Source of the DNA: Nereocystis luetkeana
Lineage: Eukaryota > Sar > Phaeophyceae > Laminariales > Laminariaceae
Reading direction: 5' to 3'
Length of the DNA stretch: 64,000 nucleotides
NCBI GenBank assembly: GCA_031213475.1
Contig: JARUPZ010000011.1
Location: 6,943,622-7,007,621, forward strand
Under the pieces are notes generated by a model. The model ran no database searches, was not told where the DNA came from, and saw nothing but the letters and a program-made list of their open reading frames with translations. The stretch's first letter is position 1. Each line of letters starts with the position of its first letter. The position numbers and the translations under genes were made by a program. Of the stretch, positions 20,901 to 29,622 are shown piece by piece.

Positions 20901-21417
20901 GAACAAAATGACGTGGGGTTGGCGGGAGCGGGGCGGGGGCGCGGGCGGGAGCGGGGGAGGAAGAGGGTTACGCGGGGTGATGCACTGGCGGCCGCACTAC
21001 GTCAACACGACGCATTCTTCGCACGGGGCAATTGTTCATCCGTTTGCACCCCTTTTCGTCACCACCCCCCCCAACAATTGTCCAAAGGTGGCCACACCGG
21101 AAAAAAATATGTATATCGATTCGACGCTGTCATCCATGTGCAAGCCCGCCTCACAAGCACTTCTCGGTAGGATACAGTCCACCCTTCACGTGACTCGCCG
21201 AACACCTCACGGCGCTTCGCAAAAGCTTGGTGCAAGCAATGTCTGCCTATGAAGTCAGCGAAACCCCGACGGGGTCCGTCCCGGCATTGCAGGAATGCGA
21301 GGGTGTATGATCATACGACTACGGCCACGCGTGATATCGAGTACACCCCCTTCCCCCCCCCCGCCCCTAGGTCGCACGCGCGCGAACATGCTCGGCAGTT
21401 AAGCGGCACTCCTCTAC

Positions 21418-21461
<44 letters not shown>

Positions 21462-24400
21462 CGTTGCTATAGCAGCTGTGCAGTACTCGTTGTACGCGGC
21501 AATTCAAGCAGCGTCCCCTGCCTGCTCTTATCCTCTATATGCCGCGCGCCCTACATACCGGTCGGGGCGGGGCATCAACAATCTTCGTTCGCGTTTGCGG
21601 TTTTCCATCATTACCTGTGGTGTTATCTGCGGCGTCGAAGTCGACCCCCTTGTAGAATCGTTCACGCTTGCCATATGCGCCCTGACGAAAATAAATAAAT
21701 AACCCCCCCCCCCCCCAAAACAAACAAAAAACGCAAAACATAAAGCACCAACGGGGGGGGGGGGGGTATGCGGCGATTGAGTGTACACGCGGCACGCACA
21801 AGGACATACGACGAACGAGCGCAAGGATAAGACATACACGACGCACGGATAGAACCACACGGCGCACGGGAACCGAACGATGCAACCGGGAGAGCAAGCG
21901 ACAAAACGCAAGAAAAAGAAGAAACAAATAAAAAAAAGAAAAACAAACAAAAAAACAAACAAACAAACAAACAAATAAACAAACAAACAAAACAAAAAGG
22001 AAAAAGGAAAAAATAGAAAAAGAAAAAGAAAGATAAGAGCTAGACGCAGAACATCGAGGGCCTTCCCCCTTGTTTCGCCCAAGGTCGGGCACAAACGAAT
22101 CATCGGCCTTCACGGGACAAAGCGGGCTTCACAGGCGAGGCCACGACGCAATCGGGTATGGTGTATGTGCGGATGACCTTCGACGCTTCAGGCACCGCCT
22201 GTCCCGCCTCCCGCCCCCGCCGTTGCCCCCCCCCCCCTCGTTTGGCGTGGTCATACGACTACGGCCATGCATGAGAATGAGTATACCCCCCCCCGTCCTC
22301 CCCCCCCTCCCCCCCCTCCCCCGCCCACCTCCCACCTCCTCACCTCTCCTCCTAACCCCCCCTCCCCCCCTCACCTCCCACCTCCCCACCTCTCCTCCTA
22401 ACCCCCCTTCTCGCCCCCCCCCCCCCTCCTCCTCCTCCTCCTCCCCCCTTCCCCCCCCCCCTCCCCCCCTCCTCCTCCTCCTCCTCCCCCCTTCCCCCCC
22501 CCCCTCCCCCCCTTCCCCCTTCCCACCCAACAAAAACAAAACAAAAACAAAAAATACCTTAAGGTTTGACACCATCACTTCCACGGGGTCTCTGAAAAGG
22601 AACACCCACGCCACGTCGGGAAACGCCTCCGTCATCTGCAAGCAAAAAAAAAAAAAAACAGTAAAATCACGAGAAGCAGCGTGAAACAAGCAAACACACA
22701 AAAGGAGGGGGTTGGTTGGTTGGTTTCGCCCATATAACAGAATTGCCGGAGAATTGACCGCCACGAAACCACGAGAAAAACGCCACCTCCGGTTTTACGG
22801 GGGGTAGTGGGGAAGGGGGCGGGGAGGGGGGGGTGTACTCGATAGGAGAGATGTACTCGATCTTATGCATGGCCGTAGTCGTATGACCGTAGAGGGGCGG
22901 GGGGGGGCGCTGCTCCGCCGGTTGGTTCGGCTCGGCGTGGCACGGCGAAAACAAGACATTATCCTATCGCTGGTGGTCGGTCTAAACGACGTCGGTCGAA
23001 CTCACAGCTGACGTTAGCCGGCGTATTTGTAAAACGAAAAAAATGTGAAAACGATCGAGGTGGTATGAATCGTCAGACCTTTACAGCGGCATAGTGGTGA
23101 AAACCTCATGCACAGTTGCGACGGCGCGGCTCGTTGCCAGCACGGGCAACCGCCCCCCCCCCCCCCATACGGTCGATGACTGAGGACAGCCAATAAGCAC
23201 CACCACTCTCGACGGTAATATAAGACCCATTTGATGCACACATTAGAGTACAAACGGTGACTATATTGGCGGCCACAGTGGTAATAAATGCTACCTGGCA
23301 GAAATCAAAGTAAGGTGCACTATTACGGGGGACCATAGTAAATAGGACCTACCAGTATGGTATACATAAAAAAAAACCATTTATTTAACCATTCTCACTA
23401 ACAATAGTTGGTCCTACTCCGGAGTATTAACTATGGTCCCCCGTAATATTAAAATAGCATACCAGTACGCATTACGCTCAAAATGACAGCATCCCACCCA
23501 CTATCCCGCGCCGCGACCATTCGGCAGCTTTCCACGCAAATTTCCAGACCCAACCGAACCCCCCCCCTCTCCCCTCCCCCTCTCCCCTCCCCCCTCTCCC
23601 CTCCCCCCGTGATATATGTTCACCACAACCGAGCGAAGCATTCGGCGGCATTCCACGCAACCCCCCCAGACCCAACCCAACCCAACCCAACCCCACCCCA
23701 CCCAACCCCCTTCCCCCCCCCCTCCGTCCCGGCATTGTACATAAGAGATGCGAGGGTCTATGGTTATCGTCCGACTACGGCCATGCATCGCAGGAGAACC
23801 CCCCCCCCCCCCCACCCCCGCCCCCCCCCCCCTCTCCTCCTCCTCCTCAGTACCTCCCTCCCTCCCCTACTCACCACGCCGAGCGAAGTCGAGTCCTGGA
23901 ACTTGAAGAACAGGTGGGTGTGTCCCCCCCTCGCGCTGCCCAGGAGGAGCAAGATGTCCCTCGACAGACTCACCCGCTGCCGGGGGGAGCACTGGGGGCA
24001 TCGCCTCGCGGCCTCCTCCGCGAGCGAGTTTTCGCTGACGACGAGATTGGACGGGACGTGGGCCAGCATGTTGGCCACCAGCGTGGACCCGGTGCGGGTC
24101 TCGTGGTAGACGAACCCGCTCGGCTGCAGGAACTCGTCCGGGTGCTCGCGTATGTAGGGCTGGTTTCCCCCCCCCCCGATCACGACAAAAAACAAACGGC
24201 CAAACAGGAAGGGGATAAGATTAGCAAAAAGTTTCTATGTGATATATGGAAACAACGTAATGAGCGCCCAACTGTTGGAGGTGTCTCTTTATTAGGGAGT
24301 AGGAACGGTGCTCCGTCTCGAAAGGGATGCGTGGTCAATGGTCAAATGACTAAGGCAAGCAACAAATGCGTACCCCCCCCCCCCCCCCGCCCCCTCCCCT

Positions 24401-26150
24401 CCCCTCCCCCTTCCAATCGCGACCGGTAGATAAGAAAGAGAGGGGTGAGAAAACGGCCGGAAAAATGGGTGCCGCACCGGCAATTATGCATTGCGAAAAA
24501 AAAAAGGCGGCAGGAGGAGAAAAAAAAGGAGGAGGAGGAGGAGGAGAAGGAGGTGGTGAGCCGGGTTTTTGGGTCGTGTGGGGTTGTTGGTTGATTTCGC
24601 CCCCTTGGAAGAAAAAAAATGCAATTCATTTTGTAGTTGATTCAGTTTCATTTCCTATATATATGGTACATACGCGTATACGCCTCGTGTCAAAATGCCA
24701 TTTTTTTACGTGTGTTTCGCTAGCGATATATCGGGGCGGGAGGGGACAGCAGGCCGTAAACTAGCGACGACCACACTGACTTGTTACGCCCTCATGGGGG
24801 GGGGGGGGGGGGGGTCAAACCTTTCACCAACTACTTGGAATTAGAGTAAACCTGTTTCCATATTTGTAGTAAATAAACGCCTCCATATTTCGGCGTCAAA
24901 CTGATGGGGATTATAATAGGACTACGTTGCGCTTTTACTAACCAAGGAACAGGCACGGCGGTGGTTGTACTCGTACCTCCGAGCGCATACAGCAGCAGCA
25001 GCAGGCACCCGACACCCTACACAACATGGATATTCAAGTGGTATCATATTAACACAACATAGAAGCGAACACGGTACGCTGAGGTTTTTATCGGTGAAAT
25101 GTGCGACTATTACGGGGGACCATAGTTAATAGGACCAAATATTGTTAGTAAATATGATTAAATATATAGGTTTTTATGTATACCACAGGTCCTATTAACT
25201 ATGGTCCCCCGTAATAGTCGTACTTGACTGGGCCGAAAAAAAAGCGAGCATGATATGCCGAAGGTGTGTCGGTAAAACGTGACGCCGTAAGGCGTAGAAA
25301 ACATCCGTTGCCAAGCAAGAGAAACCCGCTCCGGCCCAGCACGGCGGCACGCTCATCTGTTCTTACGATACCCATACCATGCATTCCTCCGGTGCCGCTA
25401 CTACTGCTGCAGTATTTACTCCTACGGTACTATTGCTAGGATACAACAGATATCTTGTATTCTTACCATACTACGGTAATACTATGTTGGTGTAGCTGTA
25501 GTATTTACCCCTGCGGTACTAGGATACAACAAATATGATTTATTCGTACGATATTACGGCAATGCTAAGTTAGCATTACGACGCTATACGGGGGGGGCAT
25601 GGTATATAGGACCTCTGGTACACACAAACACCTATATATTTACAGATTTTTACTAACAATATGTGGTCCTATTTACTATGGACCCCCGTAACAGTAATAA
25701 TATGATGCACCTGTCGGTGTATTGCACTCTGTGGTGTATGCTAGAGTTACCCATGTAGTGAGCGAGGCCCCCCCGGCCAAAAAAGCGCTTGCACCCCACC
25801 CACCCTCACGACGACACATCTTTCGACTTACCCGGAGAGTAGACAGGCGATACGCGCGCGAGTTCTCCGGCGCCTGGCACTGGCTCATCTTCTGGAGCAT
25901 AGCAGCCATGGGATATTTCCACGGATTTTTCTGGTACTCGGCCATGTGGATCAGGCAGAACCGCACCACCGCGTCGCAGCCCAACTCCTCCTCCGCATCC
26001 GGCGGACACACGACCGACCTCATCGATATCGGGTGCCAGAGCAACCCCTCCTCGGCTGTCAAGTCCACGGTTTCGAGCACCTGCGTAGGCGTGCTGTACA
26101 CGGGCACATGCCCCGCCATGCCCTTCGACCGCACGGCAGCGGCGGCGGCG
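17727..26150 (-). CDS. sulfotransferase-like protein (P-loop, PAPS-dependent fold), 5' end not identified
   Basis: Five exons, all phase-consistent: 26150-25832, 24159-23875, 22635-22558, 20456-20167, 17902-17727 (about 380 residues visible). The protein has an N-terminal region (DLTAEEGLLWHPISMRSVVC), then GFVYHETRTGSTLVANML, which fits the 5'-phosphosulfate-binding loop. FPDVAWVFLFRDPVEVMVSN follows and fits the 3'-phosphate-binding segment with Arg and Ser. Then AAIRLK-like helices, GAVVEYPNLPDVVEGFIYPD and the C-terminal MYSKSMANPESKFAVGMD. Such enzymes transfer sulfate from PAPS to carbohydrates or small molecules, and algae with sulfated wall polysaccharides have many; the acceptor here is unknown. 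The last exon changes frame near 17800, so the gene may be a pseudogene or the assembly may have an indel. The first exon(s), upstream of 26150, were not found. Confidence 0.8.
17990..18622 (-). repeat. SINE-containing duplication, copy 2, with nested MITE
   Basis: Same order as 16843-17400. A 107-bp MITE (18439-18545) interrupts it at a TA, so this copy postdates or was invaded after the duplication. The coding exon 17727-17902 lies between the two copies. Confidence 0.8.
18439..18545. mobile_element. MITE family 1, copy 2 (nested in the duplication)
   Basis: Flanked by TA at 18437-18438 and 18546-18547. Left TTACAGGGGGCCATATTAAA; right end has lost several C (ATGGCGTGA). Contains an internal TACCTGGTA at 18459 that other copies lack. 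Confidence 0.75.
18749..18792 (-). mobile_element. SINE-like 3' fragment
   Basis: G run, GTACTCGTTATCATGCATGG, CCATAGTCGTA. About 35 bp of body. A still shorter trace (GAGTACTAATTATCATGCAT) is at 18844-18864. Confidence 0.5.
19008..19046 (+). mobile_element. SINE-like 3' fragment without C tail
   Basis: GATGGTCATACGACTTCAAC then CATGCATGAGAATGAGTGC. The tail C run is absent, so this is an old or broken copy. Confidence 0.5.
19050..20166. other. sulfotransferase intron, no exon recognised
   Basis: C run 19277-19289, AT-rich simple repeats (19372-19390, 20036-20056), TACCAGGTA at 19414, 19640 and 20080, TATTAATA at 19866. Otherwise featureless. Confidence 0.4.
20167..20456 (-). CDS. sulfotransferase-like exon 4
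   Basis: Encodes SPPRVRPAKPMLSPCLL, EEVCAIRLKVLCQSAVAELA, GAVVEYPNLPDVVEGFIYPD, LLEEHLPHMSDAA. Donor GCCAG-GTAAAC (phase 2). The exact acceptor is uncertain: GCGGAAG before 20456 keeps phase 0, while a better-looking TTTTATAG lies 24 bases upstream but would not keep the frame. Confidence 0.75.
20497..20811 (+). repeat. (TTGGG)n then (TCGGG)n tandem array
   Basis: About 35 TTGGG units (to about 20745), switching sharply to about 13 TCGGG units. It lies in the intron about 40 bp upstream of exon 4 in gene direction, where the transcript would read CCCAA/CCCGA. The unit differs from the TTTAGGG expected for many algal telomeres. Confidence 0.95.
21070..21364 (+). mobile_element. SINE-like element, long copy
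   Basis: Starts near CCAAAGGTGGCCACACCGGA, contains CGATTCGACGCTGTCATCCA, CGGTAGGATACAGTCC, CTCACGGCGCTTCGCAAAAG, CGTCCCGGCATTGCAGGAAT, and ends TATCGAGTACACCCCC. Confidence 0.8.
21417..21472 (+). repeat. (CTG)n microsatellite
   Basis: CTG units with TTG interruptions. Confidence 0.9.
21925..22030 (+). repeat. A-rich (AAAC)n simple repeat
   Basis: AAACAAACAAACAAATAAAC and A-rich neighbours. Explains the long Phe/Leu/Cys-rich minus-strand open frames. Confidence 0.9.
22242..22320 (+). mobile_element. SINE-like 3' fragment
   Basis: GTGGTCATACGACTACGGCC, ATGCATGAGAATGAGTATAC, then C run. The tail AATGAGTATACCCC is among the closest to the LINE tail. Confidence 0.65.
22290..22522 (+). repeat. 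C-rich low-complexity block with tandem subrepeats
   Basis: CCTCACCTCCCACCTCC-type units repeated at 22325-22395, then CTCCTCCTCCTCCTCCCCCC repeated twice around 22425-22500. It lies about 35 bp from the exon 3 donor. Confidence 0.85.
22558..22635 (-). CDS. sulfotransferase-like exon 3 (3'-phosphate-binding segment)
   Basis: 26 codons, MTEAFPDVAWVFLFRDPVEV then MVSNLK. Acceptor TTTTTTTTGCTTGCAG; donor CTTAAG-GTATTT. Phase 0 both ends. Confidence 0.85.
22817..22890 (-). mobile_element. SINE-like 3' fragment
   Basis: Plus reading: G run, GTGTACTCGATAGGAGAGAT, GTACTCGATCTTATGCATGG, CCGTAGTCGTATGACC. Has the doubled GTACTCGAT tail. Confidence 0.7.
23321..23448. mobile_element. MITE family 1, copy 3
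   Basis: TA-TTACGGGGGACCATAGTAAA at left and TATGGTCCCCCGTAA-TA at right. Has an extra CCAGTA inside ACCTATGG and CTCCGGAG in the right arm. Confidence 0.85.
23719..23818 (+). mobile_element. SINE-like element, 5'-truncated copy
   Basis: Starts at CTCCGTCCCGGCATTGTACA and ends GGCCATGCATCGCAGGAGAA plus C run. Lies antisense in the intron, about 57 bp from the exon 2 donor. Confidence 0.7.
23875..24159 (-). CDS. sulfotransferase-like exon 2 (phosphosulfate loop)
   Basis: 95 codons, phase 0 both ends. Encodes PYIREHPDEFLQPSGFVYHE, RTGSTLVANML, CPQCSPRQRVSLSRDILLLL, FFKFQDSTSLGV. Donor GTG-GTGAGT. The acceptor is unusual: a G run then AAACCAG, with no pyrimidine tract. Confidence 0.85.
24197..24388 (+). 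mobile_element. 5'-truncated LINE copy (3' end only)
   Basis: About 176 bp nearly identical to 4070-4244 of the LINE, from CGGCCAAACAGGAAGGGGAT to AGCAACAAATGCGTAC, then 16 C. Classic 5' truncation. It lies antisense to the sulfotransferase gene, 38 bp upstream of the exon 2 acceptor. A 4-bp difference (CTTTATTAGGGAG versus CTATTAGGAG) marks divergence. Confidence 0.9.
25108..25216. mobile_element. MITE family 1, copy 4
   Basis: TA-TTACGGGGGACCATAGTTAA at left, TTAACTATGGTCCCCCGTAA-TA at right. The inverted match extends a few bases beyond the TA (CGACTATTAC / GTAATAGTCG). One of the best-preserved copies. Confidence 0.9.
25585..25691. mobile_element. MITE family 1, copy 5
   Basis: Left TACGGGGGGGGCATGGTATA; right TACTATGGACCCCCGTAA. 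Interior CCTATATATTTACAGATTTT. Confidence 0.8.
25832..26150 (-). CDS. sulfotransferase-like exon 1 (of those seen)
   Basis: Acceptor CACCCCCCCAG before 26150 (phase 2 in); donor CTCCGG-GTAAGT at 25832/25831, phase 0. Encodes HVPVYSTPTQVLETVDLTAE through CQAPENSRAYRLSTLR. Confidence 0.8.
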
Positions 26151-29078
26151 CTGGGGGGGTGCCCGCCTCCTCCATGAGCGATACGTCCCTTCACCGCCCC
26201 CGCTCCCCCCACCCCCACCCCCTTACCCCCCGCCCCCAAGGGCGACAGCACGGGGTTTCCTAACCGCCGCTCGCTCGCCGCTGCGGACAGGTTCCCCTTT
26301 CGCCTGTGGGGGGTGGAGACGGCCACGAACACAATTTATAATAAGATGGCACATTGTATATTTCGCCAGGGGACAAAGGCTTGTGCCGACTGCTGCGAAA
26401 CATCCGGCCGCGGGCACGGCCACCTGGTTCGGGAAGTGGGAGGGTGAGTTGATGATGCTGTCATACGTACCCTACATGCGTGTGTAGCCTGCATGGCGCC
26501 GCGCCCTACAGCAGTAGTTCGGAAAAGTGGGAGGGTGAGCTGCGACAGGTACACACGCATGTAGCGTTCGGAGTACTTGTATCGCCAACTCACTCCCCGA
26601 AAAAATCCCGGACCAAGTGGTCGTGCCCGCGGCGAGTGTCTCGCACCAAGAGGTGCAAGCCTTGTCCCACGCGACAACTGAACCCGTCCCCAGGCACACG
26701 AGTCGGGGTGATCCGAGCGGACGCCCGGCGGCCTTGCACGCATTTTTTGGTAGCGATGAATATCATTTGCAAACCGAGACACGCCTCATTTCCATCGAAA
26801 ATTACTTTTTTTGTTTGTACAACGAAAGCAAAAGCCAGCCAGCCAGCATCAACAGATGCCAGTGCTGGCTCGGGGTCGTCGGCAGCGCTCGGCACGCGAC
26901 GGACACGGCTCGGAGCGTCATGAGAACCGAAGTTGTCACACTGTTGGTGTCACCCACCCTCTCTATTAAACTTACTTACATTTGTCTCTCAAGTAATTCT
27001 TTCGCTTGATTGCAAGGGCCTGCTTCGCTCTCGTAGGAATCCACGCACAAATAATTGTCGCTTCTACGTACGGTCTTTGCTCTCTTCGCGTTCTTCGGTT
27101 TCTCTGCGTGCTTGCTTATCATGACACACTTTTCTTCTCGGAAAAAGAAAAAAAAAAAATGTCAGGAAAAAGAAAAATGTCAGGAAAAAGAAAAAAATCA
27201 TCCCCGCCCCCCCCCCCCCCCCCCCCCCCCCCCCGCCGCCAGCGGTCTGGCAAGAGGCTCTCCTTCGCGTTGTTTCCACCGGTTGGTTTTGAAGTTGACG
27301 CGGCTTGCAACCCGCACAAAAAATACAGCACGCCAAAGATCGGAGCAACGAGTAGTAGTGTATACGTCCTCGATATACCGGTCCCCCCCGGCAAAGCAGT
27401 CCAAGACGGGTGGAGGTGCCCCAGCTTCTGGCGGAGCGAGTCGTGGGGGTGGTGGTGAGGGAGGGTCCTGGACAATGACGATCGTGGGGGGAGAGCCTCG
27501 AAAAGGAAACCCGCTATTTGGCGCCATCAACAATCTACGAGAAATTCGCCTTGATTTCCGTTCTAAATGAACCCCTATAGAACTCCAGTCCCGTTTTGGG
27601 TACAAGGCACTCAGACTCCAAGTAATTCGTCCCCAATTGTCCCCAGAACGAGGCTGCAGTCCTTAAAAGGGTTAAACAAAATAATTACATGCAACTATTA
27701 ATATTAACAGTGCCATCTCGTGTAAAACATGGTGTCATATATGCGTGTCGAGTTCGGTTTTTTTTTTTTTTCCCTGCACCATGGAGCTCTTGGCATTTGC
27801 CACGTCGCGCATCGCGCCAAATCATGTACTTCGAAGCATGCCTTCCTCGTCCGTTTCAACATGTTCTATTCTTCCGTCAGCGAGCGTAGCGGGCGGCGGT
27901 CTGCCGCCCCGCGAAACGAAGCCCTCGTCACACGCCCTATGAGAGAAAGGCGGGGGGGGGGGTGAAGCACTCCCGATCGCGAGACCATGATAACGGACTG
28001 ACAGGCAGACAAGACAGCCGCGTGTTGATGGAAGCTACGATGTTTTATTCCGGGCACCGGGCACTCCGTGCGGTGGATACATCAATACACTTGGAATTTC
28101 GACACATCCTTGTTACCATGCTGTTTACGTCGATTTTTCGCGGGGGCGCAAACAGCTTGAGTGCTGCTATTATTAATAATAACATTTCATTCACCAAGTG
28201 ACACCAACCTACTCCTCCGTACGGGACGGGACGCACGTGTCGGGCGAGGGGGGGGGGTACCACGACAAATGCTACAGCAGTCAGGATTCATACACGACAG
28301 CCCCAACAGCAGTCCCAAGGAGCTGAGCGCCAATCAACACGACGAGCGGTGAACTCGCGCTCCCCGTTACCACTATGTCCGCAAATGTAAAGACCGTCTA
28401 TGAATTAATATGAGTATACAAACAGCCCTTACTTTTCCGGACAGAGCGGTATATATCGGACCAGGTGCGGGGGAATTGTGCACAGGGTGCTCACATGAAC
28501 AACGAAACAAAGAGTGCAGTTTTGGGAGGCGGTTTTCAGGAGAGGGTGTGCGCAGAAGCGGGATCGATGCTCCGTGCTCCCGTTGTCCGTAGCATGACCA
28601 GCAGCAGGGTATCTCGTACCCAGCGTTGCTGCCCCTATGCCTACGAGATCTGCTGGGAGTTCTTGTGCTGCTGATTGCGGAGCTTATGTACCAGTATGTG
28701 GTTATTTTCGACGATGGATCACGAATGATGTTGCTATATACTATCTGGTACTTTTTTTATAGCATACCTGGTAGAGCTACTTTTAAGAAACACGACTACG
28801 GCTGAACAGACTGAACAGCAGTCACAGCAGCAATAAGAAACAGCAACTGAGGGTTGTTTGTACAACAGCACCCCCCATGAGGAACGCTCCCAGACCAAGG
28901 GGCTTACTGTTCAAGCCCCCCAGAAGCATTGCAGTGCAGTACGTCGTGCTGTTTACCAAAGGTAAAGCATGTGATGCCTGTATCAGATGCGGATCATACC
29001 TTCACCGGAACCAGTGCAATACGGGGTATGGTATGTATGTACGTGTGGTACGTGACAGATAATACGAGTTCACCCAGT
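26151..29078. other. upstream flank of the sulfotransferase gene, no exon assigned
   Basis: Should contain its first exon(s). A minus-strand frame at 27470-27240 has a hydrophobic run (TYTLLLVAPIFGVLYFLCGL) that would suit the membrane anchor of a Golgi sulfotransferase. It has no ATG and no clear donor, and an alternative frame looks equally good, so it is not called. C run at 27207-27232. Confidence 0.35.
28370..28449. mobile_element. MITE family 2, copy 2
   Basis: 80 bp between TA at 28368-28369 and 28450-28451. Left CCACTATGTCCGCAAATGTA; right TACTTTTCCGGACAGAGCGG is its imperfect inverse. Colinear with 8201-8279. Confidence 0.65.
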
Positions 29079-29372
29079 TCACCGAATTAAACCGCACCTT
29101 TCGTCGAGACCCCGGACCATAGGAGAAATCGCCTGGCACACCAACAGCACAGCCAGTACTGCCATAGCTACTCTCATAGCGACTTTTCCTCGGGGAAGCT
29201 GGTTTTCCTCCATGGTGACAATTAAACTGTCCGCGTCCTGGACGCTCTCTGTGTCTGTTCGCGTGGTGCGGCCGATGGCTCGGTTTCTCGCTTCTCGCAT
29301 GCCGATAAGGTCCCTATACTGCAAGGCTTCCATATTTTCGTGCAAACCTAGAGTTCTGATTCCGGACACCAT
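29079..29372 (-). CDS. small predicted membrane protein, unidentified
   Basis: 97-codon frame from ATG at 29372 to a stop at 29079. N-terminal 68 residues are polar and charged (MEALQYRDLIGMREARNRAI; TDTESVQDADSLIVTMEEN). A hydrophobic segment at about residues 70-87 (MRVAMAVLAVLLVCQAI) and a short C-terminal tail follow. This layout fits a tail-anchored or single-pass membrane protein. I do not recognise a family. The start lies 87 bp from the divergent rhodanese-gene ATG, which supports a real gene. It could also be one exon of a longer gene. Confidence 0.5.
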   Translation of the reverse strand: MVSGIRTLGLHENMEALQYRDLIGMREARNRAIGRTTRTDTESVQDADSLIVTMEENQLPRGKVAMRVAMAVLAVLLVCQAISPMVRGLDERCGLIR

Positions 29373-29459
29373 CCGATCATCCGATCGACGTACAAGCAGC
29401 GCCGAATTTTTAGAGTGCAGAGTATATCACAGATCTAGGCATCACACAACACCCTCGCA
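29373..29459. promoter_or_regulatory. probable divergent promoter
   Basis: 87 bp separate the ATGs of two oppositely oriented reading frames. No TATA box is evident; it contains an ATCCGATCATCCGATCGACG direct repeat. Called from gene arrangement only. Confidence 0.4.
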
Positions 29460-29622
29460 ATGAAGCTGCTGGTTCTTGTGGCGTTGCTCGTGGTTGGTTG
29501 CTGCTGTGGTTTCGTGGCACTTCCCTCGTCGCCGTCAGCGTCATTGCGCGTCGTCCCATCATCTGGCTGGACGTCGTGTTCGGCGACCTTCAGACGGGGA
29601 CTCGCTGCAGGAGCACCAGCAG
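29460..29622 (+). CDS. rhodanese gene exon 1 (bipartite plastid-targeting presequence)
   Basis: ATG at 29460, donor CAGCAG-GTGCGT, phase 1. Encodes the signal peptide and transit-like stretch ending GLAAGAPA. Confidence 0.65.

Larger units (their letters stand above)
24390..25831 (-). other. sulfotransferase intron, no exon recognised
   Basis: GAGGA-rich block (24515-24555), G run (24797-24814), two MITEs, CAG units at 24993-25008. Otherwise featureless. Confidence 0.45.

Noticed and set aside
20184..20911. Long open frames of Gly/Val/Leu/Trp repeats on both strands
   Set aside because: They only translate the TTGGG/TCGGG array, which is open in all frames because the unit lacks stop codons.
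21528..22113. Hydrophobic minus-strand frames of about 190 residues
   Set aside because: Produced by the AAAC/GAAA-rich simple repeat; codon pattern is Phe/Leu/Cys monotony.
27119..27475. N-terminal membrane anchor exon for the sulfotransferase-like gene
   Set aside because: Hydrophobic run is attractive, but there is no ATG in frame, no donor site before the poly(C) region, and another frame looks as coding-like.
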